A stretch of DNA of 21,424 nucleotides from Desulfovibrio oxyclinae DSM 11498 (GCF_000375485.1 NZ_AQXE01000019.1:192-21615); one strand, 5' to 3'. Counted from the stretch's first letter, positions 1-6,783 are shown. Made by a program: numbers and translations. Notes: generated by a model not told the origin, from the sequence alone.

Positions 1-328
1 AAGGTGAAGGAGGCTCCCTTTGACGCTGTTCTGATGGACGTCAGAATGGCAAGAATCGGTGGCATTGAAGCCCTGAGCCAGATCAAGGAATATAACCCGG
101 CCATTCCGGTTGTGATCATGACCGCATACTCTTCCGTTGATACGGCTGTGGAGGCGATGAAGTTGGGGGCGTATGACTACCTGACCAAGCCCTTGAACTT
201 TGATGAACTCAATATGACTTTGGAGCGTTCTCTGGACCACATGACGCTCATCAAGGAAAACCAGTCCCTCAAAGAGAGAATATCGGAAGACTCAAGCCTG
301 ACGGACATTATCGGATCAAGTCCAAAAT
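1..328 (+). pseudogene. Truncated sigma54-dependent response regulator (ZraR-like), broken by an IS256-family element
   Basis: The window opens inside a reading frame (codons start at base 1) that encodes the second half of a receiver domain: LMDVRM with the phosphoacceptor Asp, the conserved IMTAY Thr region, and LTKPLNF with the conserved Lys, followed by the linker into the AAA+ domain. It aligns without gaps to residues 41-147 of the intact regulator at 4612-5982; I count 12 differences in 107 residues, while many third codon positions differ, so this is an old paralogue and not a recent copy. Coding homology ends at about base 321-328, exactly where the insertion sequence begins. The AAA+ and Fis-type DNA-binding domains are not found on the far side of the IS. 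The product would be a receiver without an output domain, so the gene is almost certainly inactive as an activator. Its start lies outside the window. Confidence 0.88.
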
Positions 329-341
329 GTGCTGTAAATTC
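329..341 (+). repeat. Left terminal inverted repeat of the IS256-family element
   Basis: GTGCTGTAAATTC matches the reverse complement of 1669-1681 perfectly; the match stops immediately outside and beyond base 341. It lies downstream of the transposase stop codon. Confidence 0.85.
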
Positions 342-364
342 GTTCTCCGCCCGTCGCCCTCTGC

Positions 365-1588
365 CTAATAGATTCTGGCCACCTTTCCCTCGCCTTCGAT
401 CTCTTGCCGGGCCTCTCGCCATTCGAGGTACTCATCCATGTTGAGGTACCTTCGGCCCGTGGACCAGACTTCGTGCTGCTCGGCCAACAAAGCTCCGACG
501 AGCCTCAGAGCCGCGTCCTCGTTGGGAAAGATGCGGATAACCCGTTCTCTTCGCCTAATCTCCTCGTTCAAGCGCTCTGCCATGTTCGTGGTGCGCAGCC
601 GGCGCCGGTACTTCTCCGGGAGACGAAGCACGGAGATCGCATCCTCCAGACCTTCCTCCAGCGTACTCAAGGCCTTCTCGACCTTCTTCCCATCCATGGC
701 TTCGCAAAGCTGCTCGAAGCTCTGCCTGGCCATGGCCTGACTGTCGGCATGAAGGATTCGCTTGAGCCACAAGGACATCTCGTCTTTCTGGGTTTTGGGC
801 GTGAGCCCCAACACGTTGCGCATGAAGTGCACCTGACAGCGTTGCCAGCATGTGCCCTGGAAATTCCGCCGAAGCGCCTTGACCAGGCCAGCATGACTGT
901 CGGAGATGACGTAGTCCACTCCTCGCAGGCCTCGGCCTTTCAGCCAGCAGAAGATATCCTCCCAGGTCTCCTCCGTCTCACTGTCGCCCAACCTTATCCC
1001 AAGGATCTCGCGCGTTCCCTCCTCGGAGATGCCGATAACGATGAGAGCGCTGGTCGATCGCACCGCTTCGTCTCGACGCACCTTGATCACCACAGCGTCC
1101 ATGACCAGGAAGGGGTAACGCTTGTCATGCAGAGGCCGGTCATTCCACGCCCCGACTCGGGCCTCCAACTCCGTGCACAGCTGGCTGACCGTGGACTTGG
1201 AAAAGCTGGCCCCGCACAGCTCCTCAGTGATCGAGGTTACCTTTCTGGTAGAGACACCGTTGAGGTACATCTCCATGAGAGCCAGAACAAAGGCCTGCTC
1301 GCTACGCTGATAGCGACGGAACATCTCCGTGGAGAACTGCCCATCTCTGGACTGTGGAACCAGCAGGTTCAAAGGACCGACCCGGGTGTAGAGCTTCCGG
1401 ACTCGGTGCCCGTTCCGGTACGCTTTACGGCCCTCGTTGCGTTCGTATGCCTGAGCTCCGATATGCTCTGTCATCTGGGCCTCAAGTACTTGGTTCAAGA
1501 CGGCTTCCAGCAGCTGCTGGAAGCCGTCATCCCGAGAAAGCAGGCTTGCAACCTGGTCCTGACTCAGCTTAACCTCAAAGTCGGCCAT
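365..1588 (-). CDS. IS256-family (MULE-like) transposase
   Basis: A 407-residue protein, full length for IS256 transposases. The DDE catalytic triad can be placed at Asp164 (LVMDAVV), Asp230 (YVISDSHAG) and Glu338 (TTNMAERLNEE). The family's C/H cluster is present between the second Asp and the Glu (CWQRCQVHF, residues 247-255). The N-terminal half has the usual helical DNA-binding region with RNGHR and YLNGVSTRKV. The start is an ATG preceded by a purine-rich AAGGAGGAGA-type site on the minus strand. The frame is intact, so the element may still be mobile. The long plus-strand ORF covering the same bases is an antisense shadow. Confidence 0.96.
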   Translation of the reverse strand: MADFEVKLSQDQVASLLSRDDGFQQLLEAVLNQVLEAQMTEHIGAQAYERNEGRKAYRNGHRVRKLYTRVGPLNLLVPQSRDGQFSTEMFRRYQRSEQAFVLALMEMYLNGVSTRKVTSITEELCGASFSKSTVSQLCTELEARVGAWNDRPLHDKRYPFLVMDAVVIKVRRDEAVRSTSALIVIGISEEGTREILGIRLGDSETEETWEDIFCWLKGRGLRGVDYVISDSHAGLVKALRRNFQGTCWQRCQVHFMRNVLGLTPKTQKDEMSLWLKRILHADSQAMARQSFEQLCEAMDGKKVEKALSTLEEGLEDAISVLRLPEKYRRRLRTTNMAERLNEEIRRRERVIRIFPNEDAALRLVGALLAEQHEVWSTGRRYLNMDEYLEWREARQEIEGEGKVARIY

Positions 1589-1668
1589 CGCTTCTCCTCC
1601 TTCTACGTTTTGGTTTGGTCACCAAGGGACGTAGCGGAGAGCGGTGGCCTTTTCAATTAAGCCCCTCA

Positions 1669-1681
1669 GAATTTACAGCAC
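1669..1681 (-). repeat. Right terminal inverted repeat of the IS256-family element
   Basis: GAATTTACAGCAC, the exact reverse complement of 329-341. It lies about 80 bp upstream of the transposase start codon, which leaves room for the element's own promoter. Confidence 0.85.
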
Positions 1682-1744
1682 TATACGGACACAACCCGCC
1701 TCACACCTATAAGCCATAAGCTTCATCAATTTATTCATTATGTT

Positions 1745-2008
1745 TTATTGCCTTATTAACACTGCCTTCATGCGTTCAAATTCATCCTCAGAAATTTCAC
1801 CCTTGGCATACTTGGTCTTGATAAGGTTCAAAGAGTCATCCCTGTCAGCCTTGCCGCTTCGACGAGAGGTAAAAGCCTGAAAGAACTTAATGGCAATATA
1901 AACTGCTGCCATCAAGAGAAGGATCATCCAGATGAATCCGAACATGCCTCCACCCATGAACCAACCGGGGCCGCCTCCATTAAAGAATCCGAAATTGCAA
2001 CTCCACAT
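1745..2008 (-). CDS. Small membrane protein with a C-terminal SHOCT domain
   Basis: An 87-residue protein. It has a Gly/Phe-rich N-terminus (residues 5-23), one hydrophobic membrane helix (about 24-47) and a basic stretch. The C-terminus, LIKTKYAKGEISEDEFERMK, is a typical SHOCT (short C-terminal) domain. A good AAGGAG site precedes the ATG by about 8 bases. The gene lies 68 bp downstream of the zraP-like gene on the same strand, separated by a hairpin, so the two may be co-transcribed with reduced read-through. SHOCT proteins of this size often sit beside metal- or envelope-stress genes, but their role is not established. Location in the inner membrane is inferred from the single helix. Confidence 0.82.
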   Translation of the reverse strand: MWSCNFGFFNGGGPGWFMGGGMFGFIWMILLLMAAVYIAIKFFQAFTSRRSGKADRDDSLNLIKTKYAKGEISEDEFERMKAVLIRQ

Positions 2009-2036
2009 GATATGATCTCCTTATGAATATGAAAGA

Positions 2037-2060
2037 CGAGGGGGATTGGTCTCCCCCTCG
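2037..2060 (-). terminator. Hairpin between the zraP-like and SHOCT genes
   Basis: A 9-bp perfect stem (CGAGGGGGA paired with TCCCCCTCG, 6-base loop). On the minus strand it is followed by TCTTTC, a poor U-tract, so it is more likely a partial terminator or mRNA-end stabiliser after the zraP-like gene than a full stop. Confidence 0.5.
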
Positions 2061-2076
2061 CGTAGTATAGTTGGGC

Positions 2077-2523
2077 CTACCACCAAGGGCAGTTGTAACC
2101 ATAGCCGTTGTCGTAACTATTGTAGCCCATCATGCCGCGTCCCATACCCGGGCCCATCATGCCGCGTCCCATACCCGGGCCCATCATGCCGTAGGTGGGA
2201 AGATTCTGAGCAGCAGCCACTTCATTCAGCTTGACGATCTTCGCATTGATTTGCTCGGTCAGACTGCGAGCCTTCTTGGCATCCGGTTCAGGGCTTGCCA
2301 TGACGGCAGCCAGTTCAGCGCGGTCTGCATCAATCTCTGCCCTCAGCTTGGCGGTGGAGTTCAGGAAGTCCTGATACGCCTTGTTGTTGGTATTATAGGA
2401 TTGAGCGTTGTAGCCATAGCCGCCATACCCACCGCAGCCGTAACCCCATGCCATTGCATCGGATGCGGCGAATGCCAAACCAACAGCCATAACCAGTGCC
2501 AAAGTGATAATGTTCTTCTTCAT
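2077..2523 (-). CDS. zraP: ZraP/Spy-like periplasmic metal-binding stress protein
   Basis: A 148-residue protein. It has an N-terminal Sec signal peptide (MKKNIITLALVMAVGLAFA, cleavage near ...AMA-WGYG), a Gly/Tyr-rich segment, and a charged helical core (about residues 45-105: AYQDFLNSTAKLRAEIDADR, then SLTEQINAKIVKLNEV). This core is the pattern of the ZraP/CpxP-like heavy-metal sensor (Metal_resist) family. The C-terminus is Met/Gly-rich with 9-residue repeats and suits soft-metal binding. The frame runs 14 codons further upstream, but that part contains the AAAAGGAGAA ribosome site for the ATG at 2521-2523, so I take the internal start. A sigma54 promoter lies 50 bp upstream. The divergent kinase and regulator genes give the same arrangement as E. 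coli zraP-zraSR, where ZraP is a Zn-binding chaperone and feedback modulator. Confidence 0.85.
   Translation of the reverse strand: MKKNIITLALVMAVGLAFAASDAMAWGYGCGGYGGYGYNAQSYNTNNKAYQDFLNSTAKLRAEIDADRAELAAVMASPEPDAKKARSLTEQINAKIVKLNEVAAAQNLPTYGMMGPGMGRGMMGPGMGRGMMGYNSYDNGYGYNCPWW
2125..2190 (-). repeat. 27-bp tandem repeat encoding Met/Gly-rich units in the ZraP-like protein
   Basis: About 2.4 copies of a 27-bp unit, with units starting at 2125, 2152 and 2179 and almost no divergence between copies. Each unit encodes nine residues with the pattern MMGPGMGRG. The near identity at DNA level suggests recent expansion by slippage. Met-rich repeats of this kind are known to bind Cu(I) or other soft metals; the metal here is not shown by the sequence. 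Confidence 0.85.
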
Positions 2524-2572
2524 GATAAGTTCTCCTTTTGAGTGTTTTGTGAACAAGCTTTGCATTGGTTAA

Positions 2573-2589
2573 GGCAAGACCGATGCCAA
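2573..2589 (-). promoter_or_regulatory. Sigma54 (-24/-12) promoter of the zraP-like gene
   Basis: On the minus strand the sequence reads TTGGCATCGGTCTTGCC, matching the RpoN consensus TGGCAC-N5-TTGCW, with the invariant GG and GC separated by exactly 10 bases. A start near 2562 would give a leader of about 40 nt. The adjacent ZraR-like protein is a sigma54 activator and is the obvious partner. Confidence 0.82.
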
Positions 2590-2719
2590 GTTTTTCATTG
2601 CTCATACAAGTATCTGAATAATAAGGATTAAATTTTTAAAACGAGAATTATTGGCTTTGATTCTGTTAGGGTTACTTGGCTGCATTGCTCAAAAAGCGTA
2701 CACATGAATGACAAAGAGC

Positions 2720-2734
2720 GTCTAAAATTTAGAC
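2720..2734 (+). promoter_or_regulatory. Palindrome upstream of the zraS-like gene, candidate operator
   Basis: GTCTAAAATTTAGAC is a perfect 7-1-7 palindrome 33 bp before the kinase start, within the divergent intergenic region (2524-2767). A direct repeat CATTGCTCA occurs at 2596-2604 and 2683-2691 in the same region. Either could bind the ZraR-like regulator; there is no direct evidence which. I see no clear sigma54 promoter on the plus strand. Confidence 0.4.
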
Positions 2735-2767
2735 AACCTGCCCCCGGCTAGCAAAGGAAGCATGATA

Positions 2768-4609
2768 ATGAAAAACAAACTCAACAATTTTTTAGGTAGT
2801 ATTTCACCTTGGGCCGTTATCGGAATGAGCCTCATCCTCGTCATCGTGGTGCTCGTTTTGGCGTTCATGAATTACAACCGCGAAAAACAATATATGAGCC
2901 GTGTGCTCAGTGAAAAAGGCTCTGCCTTAATCAAAGCCTTCGAAGCTGGAACACGGACCGGGATGATGGGGATGTTGGGCGAGGGGCCCAATTTACAGGT
3001 GCTGATGCAAGAAATCGCCACCCAACCCGACATTCTCTACATTGCTGTTGTTGACTCCTCAGGAGAAATATTGGCGCATAGTAACGATGTTGAAATCGGA
3101 CAGCAGTTTATTTCCAAAAAAGCAATGGCGAATTTGAATGTCACCAATGATATCCAGTGGCGTGTCGTGACTGAGTCCAATCACCCCAAGTCATTTGAAG
3201 TATATGAGCGATTTCTCCCTGCTTTGGGGCAACGCTCCCAATCGATCCCGTCCTCTCCCATGCAGCAAAGAAGACGAGACATGATGCAGCGAATGATGGG
3301 CAGGCGATCAGGTGAAAAGAGTGATGATTGGTGCCAGCCAGGGTGGATGAGTGGACTCAAGCAAGACAGGATTTTGGACCCTGCTGAACGCCCAGCCATT
3401 TTTATAGGTATGGACGTGGCTCCTTTTGAGGAGGCGATCGCTGAGGACATATCATTAACTCTCACCATGTCGGGGATATTGCTTCTTCTGGGACTTGGCG
3501 GGGTAGTGTCTTTATTCTGGATGCAAAGTCACATGCGTTCCAAAAAAATGCTGCAAGGCTCTCAAGCCCTCACCGAAGAAATGGTGGCGAACATACCGGA
3601 AGGTCTTGTTGTATGTGACCCGCATGGACGAATCACCTATGTCAACGAGATTGCCCTGAATTTGTTGGAATATGACTCCAAGGAAACTGAGCAGATAGTG
3701 GGACAGCTGGCCGATACTGTTTTGCCGAAGCAACTTTGGGAGCTTCGATCCTCAGTGAGCAAGGAGAACCCGGTTGTAGAGAAGGAGATGGAGTTAATAC
3801 AGAGTAGTAACCGGAAGCTTCCCGTTACAACAGTTGTCACCGACATCATCACGAATGATGGGGCTTATGTTGGCCAATTATTCATGATCCGTGACCTGAG
3901 TCAGGTCAAGGAGCTTCAAGATGAAGTCCGCAAAGCCGATAGGATGGCAGCCATCGGCCATCTTGCCGCTGGAGTTGCCCATGAGGTGCGAAATCCACTG
4001 AGTTCCATCAAGGGGTATGCAACGTATTTCGGTTCCTTGTTTGATGAAGGGAGCGACAACCGCAAAGCCGCAGAGGTCATGACATCGGAAGTTGACAGGT
4101 TGAACAGGGTTATATCCGAACTGCTCGAAATGGCCCGCCCTGCGGATATCAAACTGCGAGAGACAGAAGTCGTTACACTTCTTGAAAGCTCAATGCGACT
4201 GGTCAAGCAGGAAGCCGATAATGCAGGGGTGTCTGTTTCTCTCGATATTTCAGCGGAAGTCGGATCGATTCCTCTTGATCCTGATCGGATGACACAAGCC
4301 ATGATCAATCTATATGTCAACGCGATTCAGGCTATGCCGGAGGGAGGAAAGCTTGATGTCGACGTTAGTAGACAAGAAGGGGCTATCTTATTGAAGGTGT
4401 CGGATACAGGGACTGGCCTTCCTGAAGGGGAAGCTTCGCGTGTTTTCGATCCATACTTCACCACAAAGCAAACAGGTACAGGATTGGGACTCGCTATCGT
4501 CAGCAAGATCATCGAAGCGCATTCCGGCGAAGTGCAAGTTGAGCATACAGGACCAAACGGTACGACTTTTTCTATTTCAATCCCGACGAAGAGCGAAGGA
4601 GCGGTATAG
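2768..4609 (+). CDS. zraS: ZraS-like membrane sensor histidine kinase
   Basis: About 613 residues. Numbering here is from an alternative ATG at 2762; the 2768 ATG is preferred because it stands about 9 bases from AAGGAAG. Order: membrane helix (17-37), periplasmic sensor domain (38-230) with a Met/Arg-rich segment near 166-183, membrane helix (231-254), PAS domain (about 270-385), dimerisation domain with phospho-accepting His407 (GVAHEVRNPLSS), and ATPase domain with N box (Asn520), DTGTG (548-552), FDPYFTTK and TGTGLGLAIV. This is the orthodox NtrB/ZraS layout, without a receiver. The regulator gene starts 2 bp after the stop, so the two form an operon. Expected role: sensing envelope or metal stress and phosphorylating the ZraR-like protein. 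The metal or stress ligand is inferred from the neighbouring zraP-like gene. Confidence 0.9.
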   Translation: MKNKLNNFLGSISPWAVIGMSLILVIVVLVLAFMNYNREKQYMSRVLSEKGSALIKAFEAGTRTGMMGMLGEGPNLQVLMQEIATQPDILYIAVVDSSGEILAHSNDVEIGQQFISKKAMANLNVTNDIQWRVVTESNHPKSFEVYERFLPALGQRSQSIPSSPMQQRRRDMMQRMMGRRSGEKSDDWCQPGWMSGLKQDRILDPAERPAIFIGMDVAPFEEAIAEDISLTLTMSGILLLLGLGGVVSLFWMQSHMRSKKMLQGSQALTEEMVANIPEGLVVCDPHGRITYVNEIALNLLEYDSKETEQIVGQLADTVLPKQLWELRSSVSKENPVVEKEMELIQSSNRKLPVTTVVTDIITNDGAYVGQLFMIRDLSQVKELQDEVRKADRMAAIGHLAAGVAHEVRNPLSSIKGYATYFGSLFDEGSDNRKAAEVMTSEVDRLNRVISELLEMARPADIKLRETEVVTLLESSMRLVKQEADNAGVSVSLDISAEVGSIPLDPDRMTQAMINLYVNAIQAMPEGGKLDVDVSRQEGAILLKVSDTGTGLPEGEASRVFDPYFTTKQTGTGLGLAIVSKIIEAHSGEVQVEHTGPNGTTFSISIPTKSEGAV

Positions 4610-4611
4610 GT

Positions 4612-5982
4612 ATGAGTGCTTTGATTTTGATTGTCGACGACGACAAGGCGCACCTCTCAATGCTTGAAACAATGCTCAAGGGGTGGGGATATTCCGTTGA
4701 GGGAGTTGAAGATGGTGCGGACGCAATTGAAAAGGTGATGGAGACCCCCTTTGACGCAGTGCTGATGGATGTTCGCATGGCCAAGGTAGGCGGTATTGAA
4801 GCCCTGAGTCGTATCAAAGAGTACAATCCTGCAATACCGGTTGTGATCATGACTGCATACACCTCTGTTGATACCGCAGTAGAGGCGATGAAGTTAGGCG
4901 CTTACGATTACCTTACAAAGCCGCTTAATTTCGAGGAACTTAAGATGACTTTGGAGCGTTCACTGGACCACATGACGCTTATCAAGGAGAACGAATCCCT
5001 CAAGGAAAGAATATCGGAAAACTCCAGTCTGACGAATATCATTGGCAATAGTAAGCCAATGAAAGAGCTTGTCGGTATGGTGAAAACTGTCGCCTCGACC
5101 GAAGCGACGATTCTGATCTCCGGTGAGAGCGGCACCGGGAAGGAGCTGTTTGCCAAAGCGATCCACGCAAACAGCAACCGAAAAAAAGCACCGCTTGTAA
5201 CAGTTAATTGTGCAGCTTTGACGGACACGCTCTTGGAGTCCGAACTCTTTGGACACGAAAAGGGGGCGTTTACAGGAGCGGACAAGAAAAGGGATGGCCG
5301 TTTCATGCAGGCCAATGGAGGGTCCATCTTTTTGGATGAGGTCGGTGAAATACCGATGCCCATGCAGGCCAAGTTGCTGAGAGCTATTCAGGAACGGGAG
5401 ATTCAACGAGTTGGTAGTGACAAGGTCTTTAACGTTGATGTCCGAATAATCGCGGCAACCAACAGGGATTTGAAGGACGAAGTCGAGAAAGGGAATTTCA
5501 GGGAAGACCTATACTACAGGCTGAATGTTGTGAATCTTTGGATTCCGTCTTTAAGGGATCGTGGAGATGATGTGCCATTGTTGGCTGCCTTCTTCATAAA
5601 ACGTTTTTCCGAGTTCAACAGGAAGCAGTTGAAAGGATTTACCCCAATGGCGATGGACGTTTTGGTGAAATATGATTGGCCGGGCAATGTCCGTGAATTG
5701 GAGAACGCCGTCGAGCGAGCTGTTATCCTGACCCCTGGAGAATATGTGTCTGAAAAAGACCTACCCCCAGCACTCACTCAGCATTTTGAGAGTGTTTGCG
5801 GCGCAAGTGATAGTCCGCAAAGTCTTGGCGGTAAATCCTTGCAGGAGATAGAAAAGGTCGCCATTGAAGAAACCCTTGCTCAGACGGGAGGCAACAAAAG
5901 CGAGGCAGCAAAACTCTTGGGTGTTACAAGAACAACCTTGGATAACAAAATTAAGAAGTACGAAATTCTCATCAAAAAATAG
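4612..5982 (+). CDS. zraR: ZraR-like NtrC-family sigma54-dependent response regulator
   Basis: A 456-residue three-domain regulator. The receiver (1-120) has the acidic pocket DDD at 9-11, phosphoacceptor Asp53, Thr81 and Lys103. The AAA+ domain (about 143-375) has Walker A GESGTGKE (171-178), the sigma54-contacting GAFTGA loop (218-223), Walker B IFLDEVGEI (239-247) and WPGNVRELEN (356-365). The Fis-type helix-turn-helix is at about 412-452. All elements needed to activate RpoN are present. It starts 2 bp after the kinase gene. Its probable target is the sigma54 promoter of the divergent zraP-like gene, and autoregulation is likely by analogy with E. coli ZraR. The fragment at 1-328 is a close paralogue. 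Confidence 0.92.
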   Translation: MSALILIVDDDKAHLSMLETMLKGWGYSVEGVEDGADAIEKVMETPFDAVLMDVRMAKVGGIEALSRIKEYNPAIPVVIMTAYTSVDTAVEAMKLGAYDYLTKPLNFEELKMTLERSLDHMTLIKENESLKERISENSSLTNIIGNSKPMKELVGMVKTVASTEATILISGESGTGKELFAKAIHANSNRKKAPLVTVNCAALTDTLLESELFGHEKGAFTGADKKRDGRFMQANGGSIFLDEVGEIPMPMQAKLLRAIQEREIQRVGSDKVFNVDVRIIAATNRDLKDEVEKGNFREDLYYRLNVVNLWIPSLRDRGDDVPLLAAFFIKRFSEFNRKQLKGFTPMAMDVLVKYDWPGNVRELENAVERAVILTPGEYVSEKDLPPALTQHFESVCGASDSPQSLGGKSLQEIEKVAIEETLAQTGGNKSEAAKLLGVTRTTLDNKIKKYEILIKK

Positions 5983-6073
5983 TGAACGCTGGTCGTCCTA
6001 CTTTTCTAGAATGCCTAGCAACCCTGGTTCGCTTTTCTTAGCGTGCGTTTTTTTCCTTTCTATGGAGTGACCC

Positions 6074-6130
6074 CTATTCGAGTGCGGTGGCGCCTTCTTC
6101 ATTATGAATGAGGTTCTTGATGATTTGCAT
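6074..6130 (-). pseudogene. Remnant of a third Flp pilin gene
   Basis: An 18-codon frame too short for ordinary gene calling. It reads MQIIKNLIHNEEGATALE and then TAG, and matches the first 18 residues of the two intact Flp pilins next to it (R/H-N-EEGATALEYG). It still has a perfect AAGGAG ribosome site. Homology stops at the Tyr codon of the EYG motif: TAC is replaced by TAG and nothing downstream resembles a pilin. The base composition changes here from GC-rich to the poorer block on the left, so this looks like an insertion or replacement junction and not simple decay. The hydrophobic helix is lost, so the peptide cannot assemble. Confidence 0.75.
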
Positions 6131-6165
6131 TATTTTGCTCCTTGTCGTTGAAGGTTTTCCCCGCC

Positions 6166-6342
6166 CTAGCTGCCGGCCGCGCCGGTCATGCTGTTGGCGA
6201 TGGAGGTGAAGGTATCGGACACGGTACTGCCGAGGGTGGACACGGCGGTGACGATGCCCGCCGCGATCAGGGCGGCGATCAGGCCGTATTCCAGCGCGGT
6301 AGCGCCTTCTTCGTTGCGGATTAAAGTCCTGAGCATCTGCAT
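6166..6342 (-). CDS. flp: Flp/Fap-type pilin (second copy)
   Basis: A 58-residue type IVb prepilin. It has a short basic leader (MQMLRTLIRNEEG), the prepilin-peptidase site after Gly13 with Glu at +5 and the EY pair (ATALEYG), one hydrophobic helix (about 19-37) and a short tail. This is the size and form of the major subunit of Tad (tight adherence) pili. A GGGAG-type ribosome site precedes the ATG; a second in-frame ATG two codons later is possible. It lies 32 bp below the first flp gene on the same strand, so it is probably co-transcribed from the sigma54 promoter at 6625-6640. It differs from the first copy at only a few residues. Confidence 0.9.
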   Translation of the reverse strand: MQMLRTLIRNEEGATALEYGLIAALIAAGIVTAVSTLGSTVSDTFTSIANSMTGAAGS

Positions 6343-6374
6343 TGAAGACTCCCGTTGGCTTGGATGACCGCAGC

Positions 6375-6554
6375 CTAGCTGCCTGCCGCAGCTCCGGTCA
6401 TGCTGTTGGCGATGTTGGTAAATGTGTTGGACACCGTGGTTCCGAGTGTAGAAACGGCGGTCACGATGCCTGCTGCGATCAACGCGGCGATCAGACCGTA
6501 CTCCAGCGCGGTTGCGCCTTCTTCGCTACGGATGAGGGTCATGAGGGTCTTCAT
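6375..6554 (-). CDS. flp: Flp/Fap-type pilin (first copy)
   Basis: A 59-residue type IVb prepilin: leader MKTLMTLIRSEEG, cleavage after Gly13, ATALEYG motif with Glu +5, hydrophobic helix LIAALIAAGIVTAVSTLG, and short C-terminus. The reading frame extends to 6686, but the ATG at 6552-6554 has a perfect AAGGAG about 7 bases upstream and gives the normal Flp length. It is first in the pilin array and nearest the sigma54 promoter, so it is the likely major pilin. The assembly machinery (CpaB, RcpA, TadA/B/C, TadZ, prepilin peptidase) is not in this window. Confidence 0.93.
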   Translation of the reverse strand: MKTLMTLIRSEEGATALEYGLIAALIAAGIVTAVSTLGTTVSNTFTNIANSMTGAAAGS

Positions 6555-6624
6555 TTTTCTTCTCCTTGTTTCATGAAGATACTTCCATGGCGTTTGCACG
6601 CCGCATCGAACTTGCCCACCATTG

Positions 6625-6640
6625 AGCAACCCGCGTGCCA
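6625..6640 (-). promoter_or_regulatory. Sigma54 promoter of the flp pilin array
   Basis: On the minus strand TGGCACGCGGGTTGCT fits the RpoN consensus at every conserved position with correct GG-N10-GC spacing. Transcription would start near 6614, about 60 nt before the first flp gene. It differs by a single base from the promoter of the tadE-like gene at 8424-8439. Confidence 0.9.
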
Positions 6641-6750
6641 CAAACCGGGAAATCCTCCTAACTTTGACGCAACCCACTACTTCCAAAGGAAATATTTGTG
6701 ATATTGAAATTCTTCGTACCTGCCACCGTTTTAAATCGGGGCCCCATTAA

Positions 6751-6765
6751 TCTATTTTTTGTAGA
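6751..6765 (-). promoter_or_regulatory. Candidate activator site upstream of flp
   Basis: On the minus strand TCTACAAAAAATAGA. It equals the palindromes at 6829-6845 and 8286-8302 except for two changes that are symmetric in the two arms (C to T and the matching G to A), which preserves dyad symmetry. It lies about 110 bp upstream of the flp -24 box, a usual distance for sigma54 enhancer sites. Confidence 0.55.
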
Positions 6766-6783
6766 CTCATCAAAATAGAAAAT

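Larger units (their letters stand above)
329..1681 (-). mobile_element. Complete IS256-family insertion sequence
   Basis: A 1353-bp element bounded by a perfect 13-bp inverted repeat (GTGCTGTAAATTC at 329-341; its reverse complement at 1669-1681) and carrying a single full-length IS256-type transposase on the minus strand. Size and layout are normal for the family. The 8 bases outside the two ends (TCCAAAAT and TATACGGA) do not match, although IS256-family elements usually create 8-9 bp target duplications. The interrupted regulator gene does not resume on the right. Both facts imply a deletion or recombination after insertion. Confidence 0.9.

Noticed and set aside
404..1660. 418-residue plus-strand ORF over the IS
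   Set aside because: It is antisense to the transposase, whose catalytic motifs are clear on the minus strand; the plus frame shows no recognisable domain.
321..1690. Target-site duplication of the IS256-family element
   Set aside because: The flanking 8-9 bases on the two sides do not match.
2650..2700. Possible sigma54 promoter towards the kinase gene (TTGGCTTTGATTCTGTTA and TTGGCTGCATTGCTC)
   Set aside because: The first lacks the -12 GC; in the second the GG and GC are only 7 bases apart instead of 10.
6020..6056. Terminator after the ZraR-like gene (CGCT...AGCG then a T-run)
   Set aside because: The stem is only 4 bp, too weak to claim although a T-tract follows.
5995..6075. tRNA or attachment-site remnant at the edge of the less GC-rich block
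   Set aside because: GGTTCGC near 6020 resembles a T-arm by chance; no cloverleaf or repeat of the other edge is seen.
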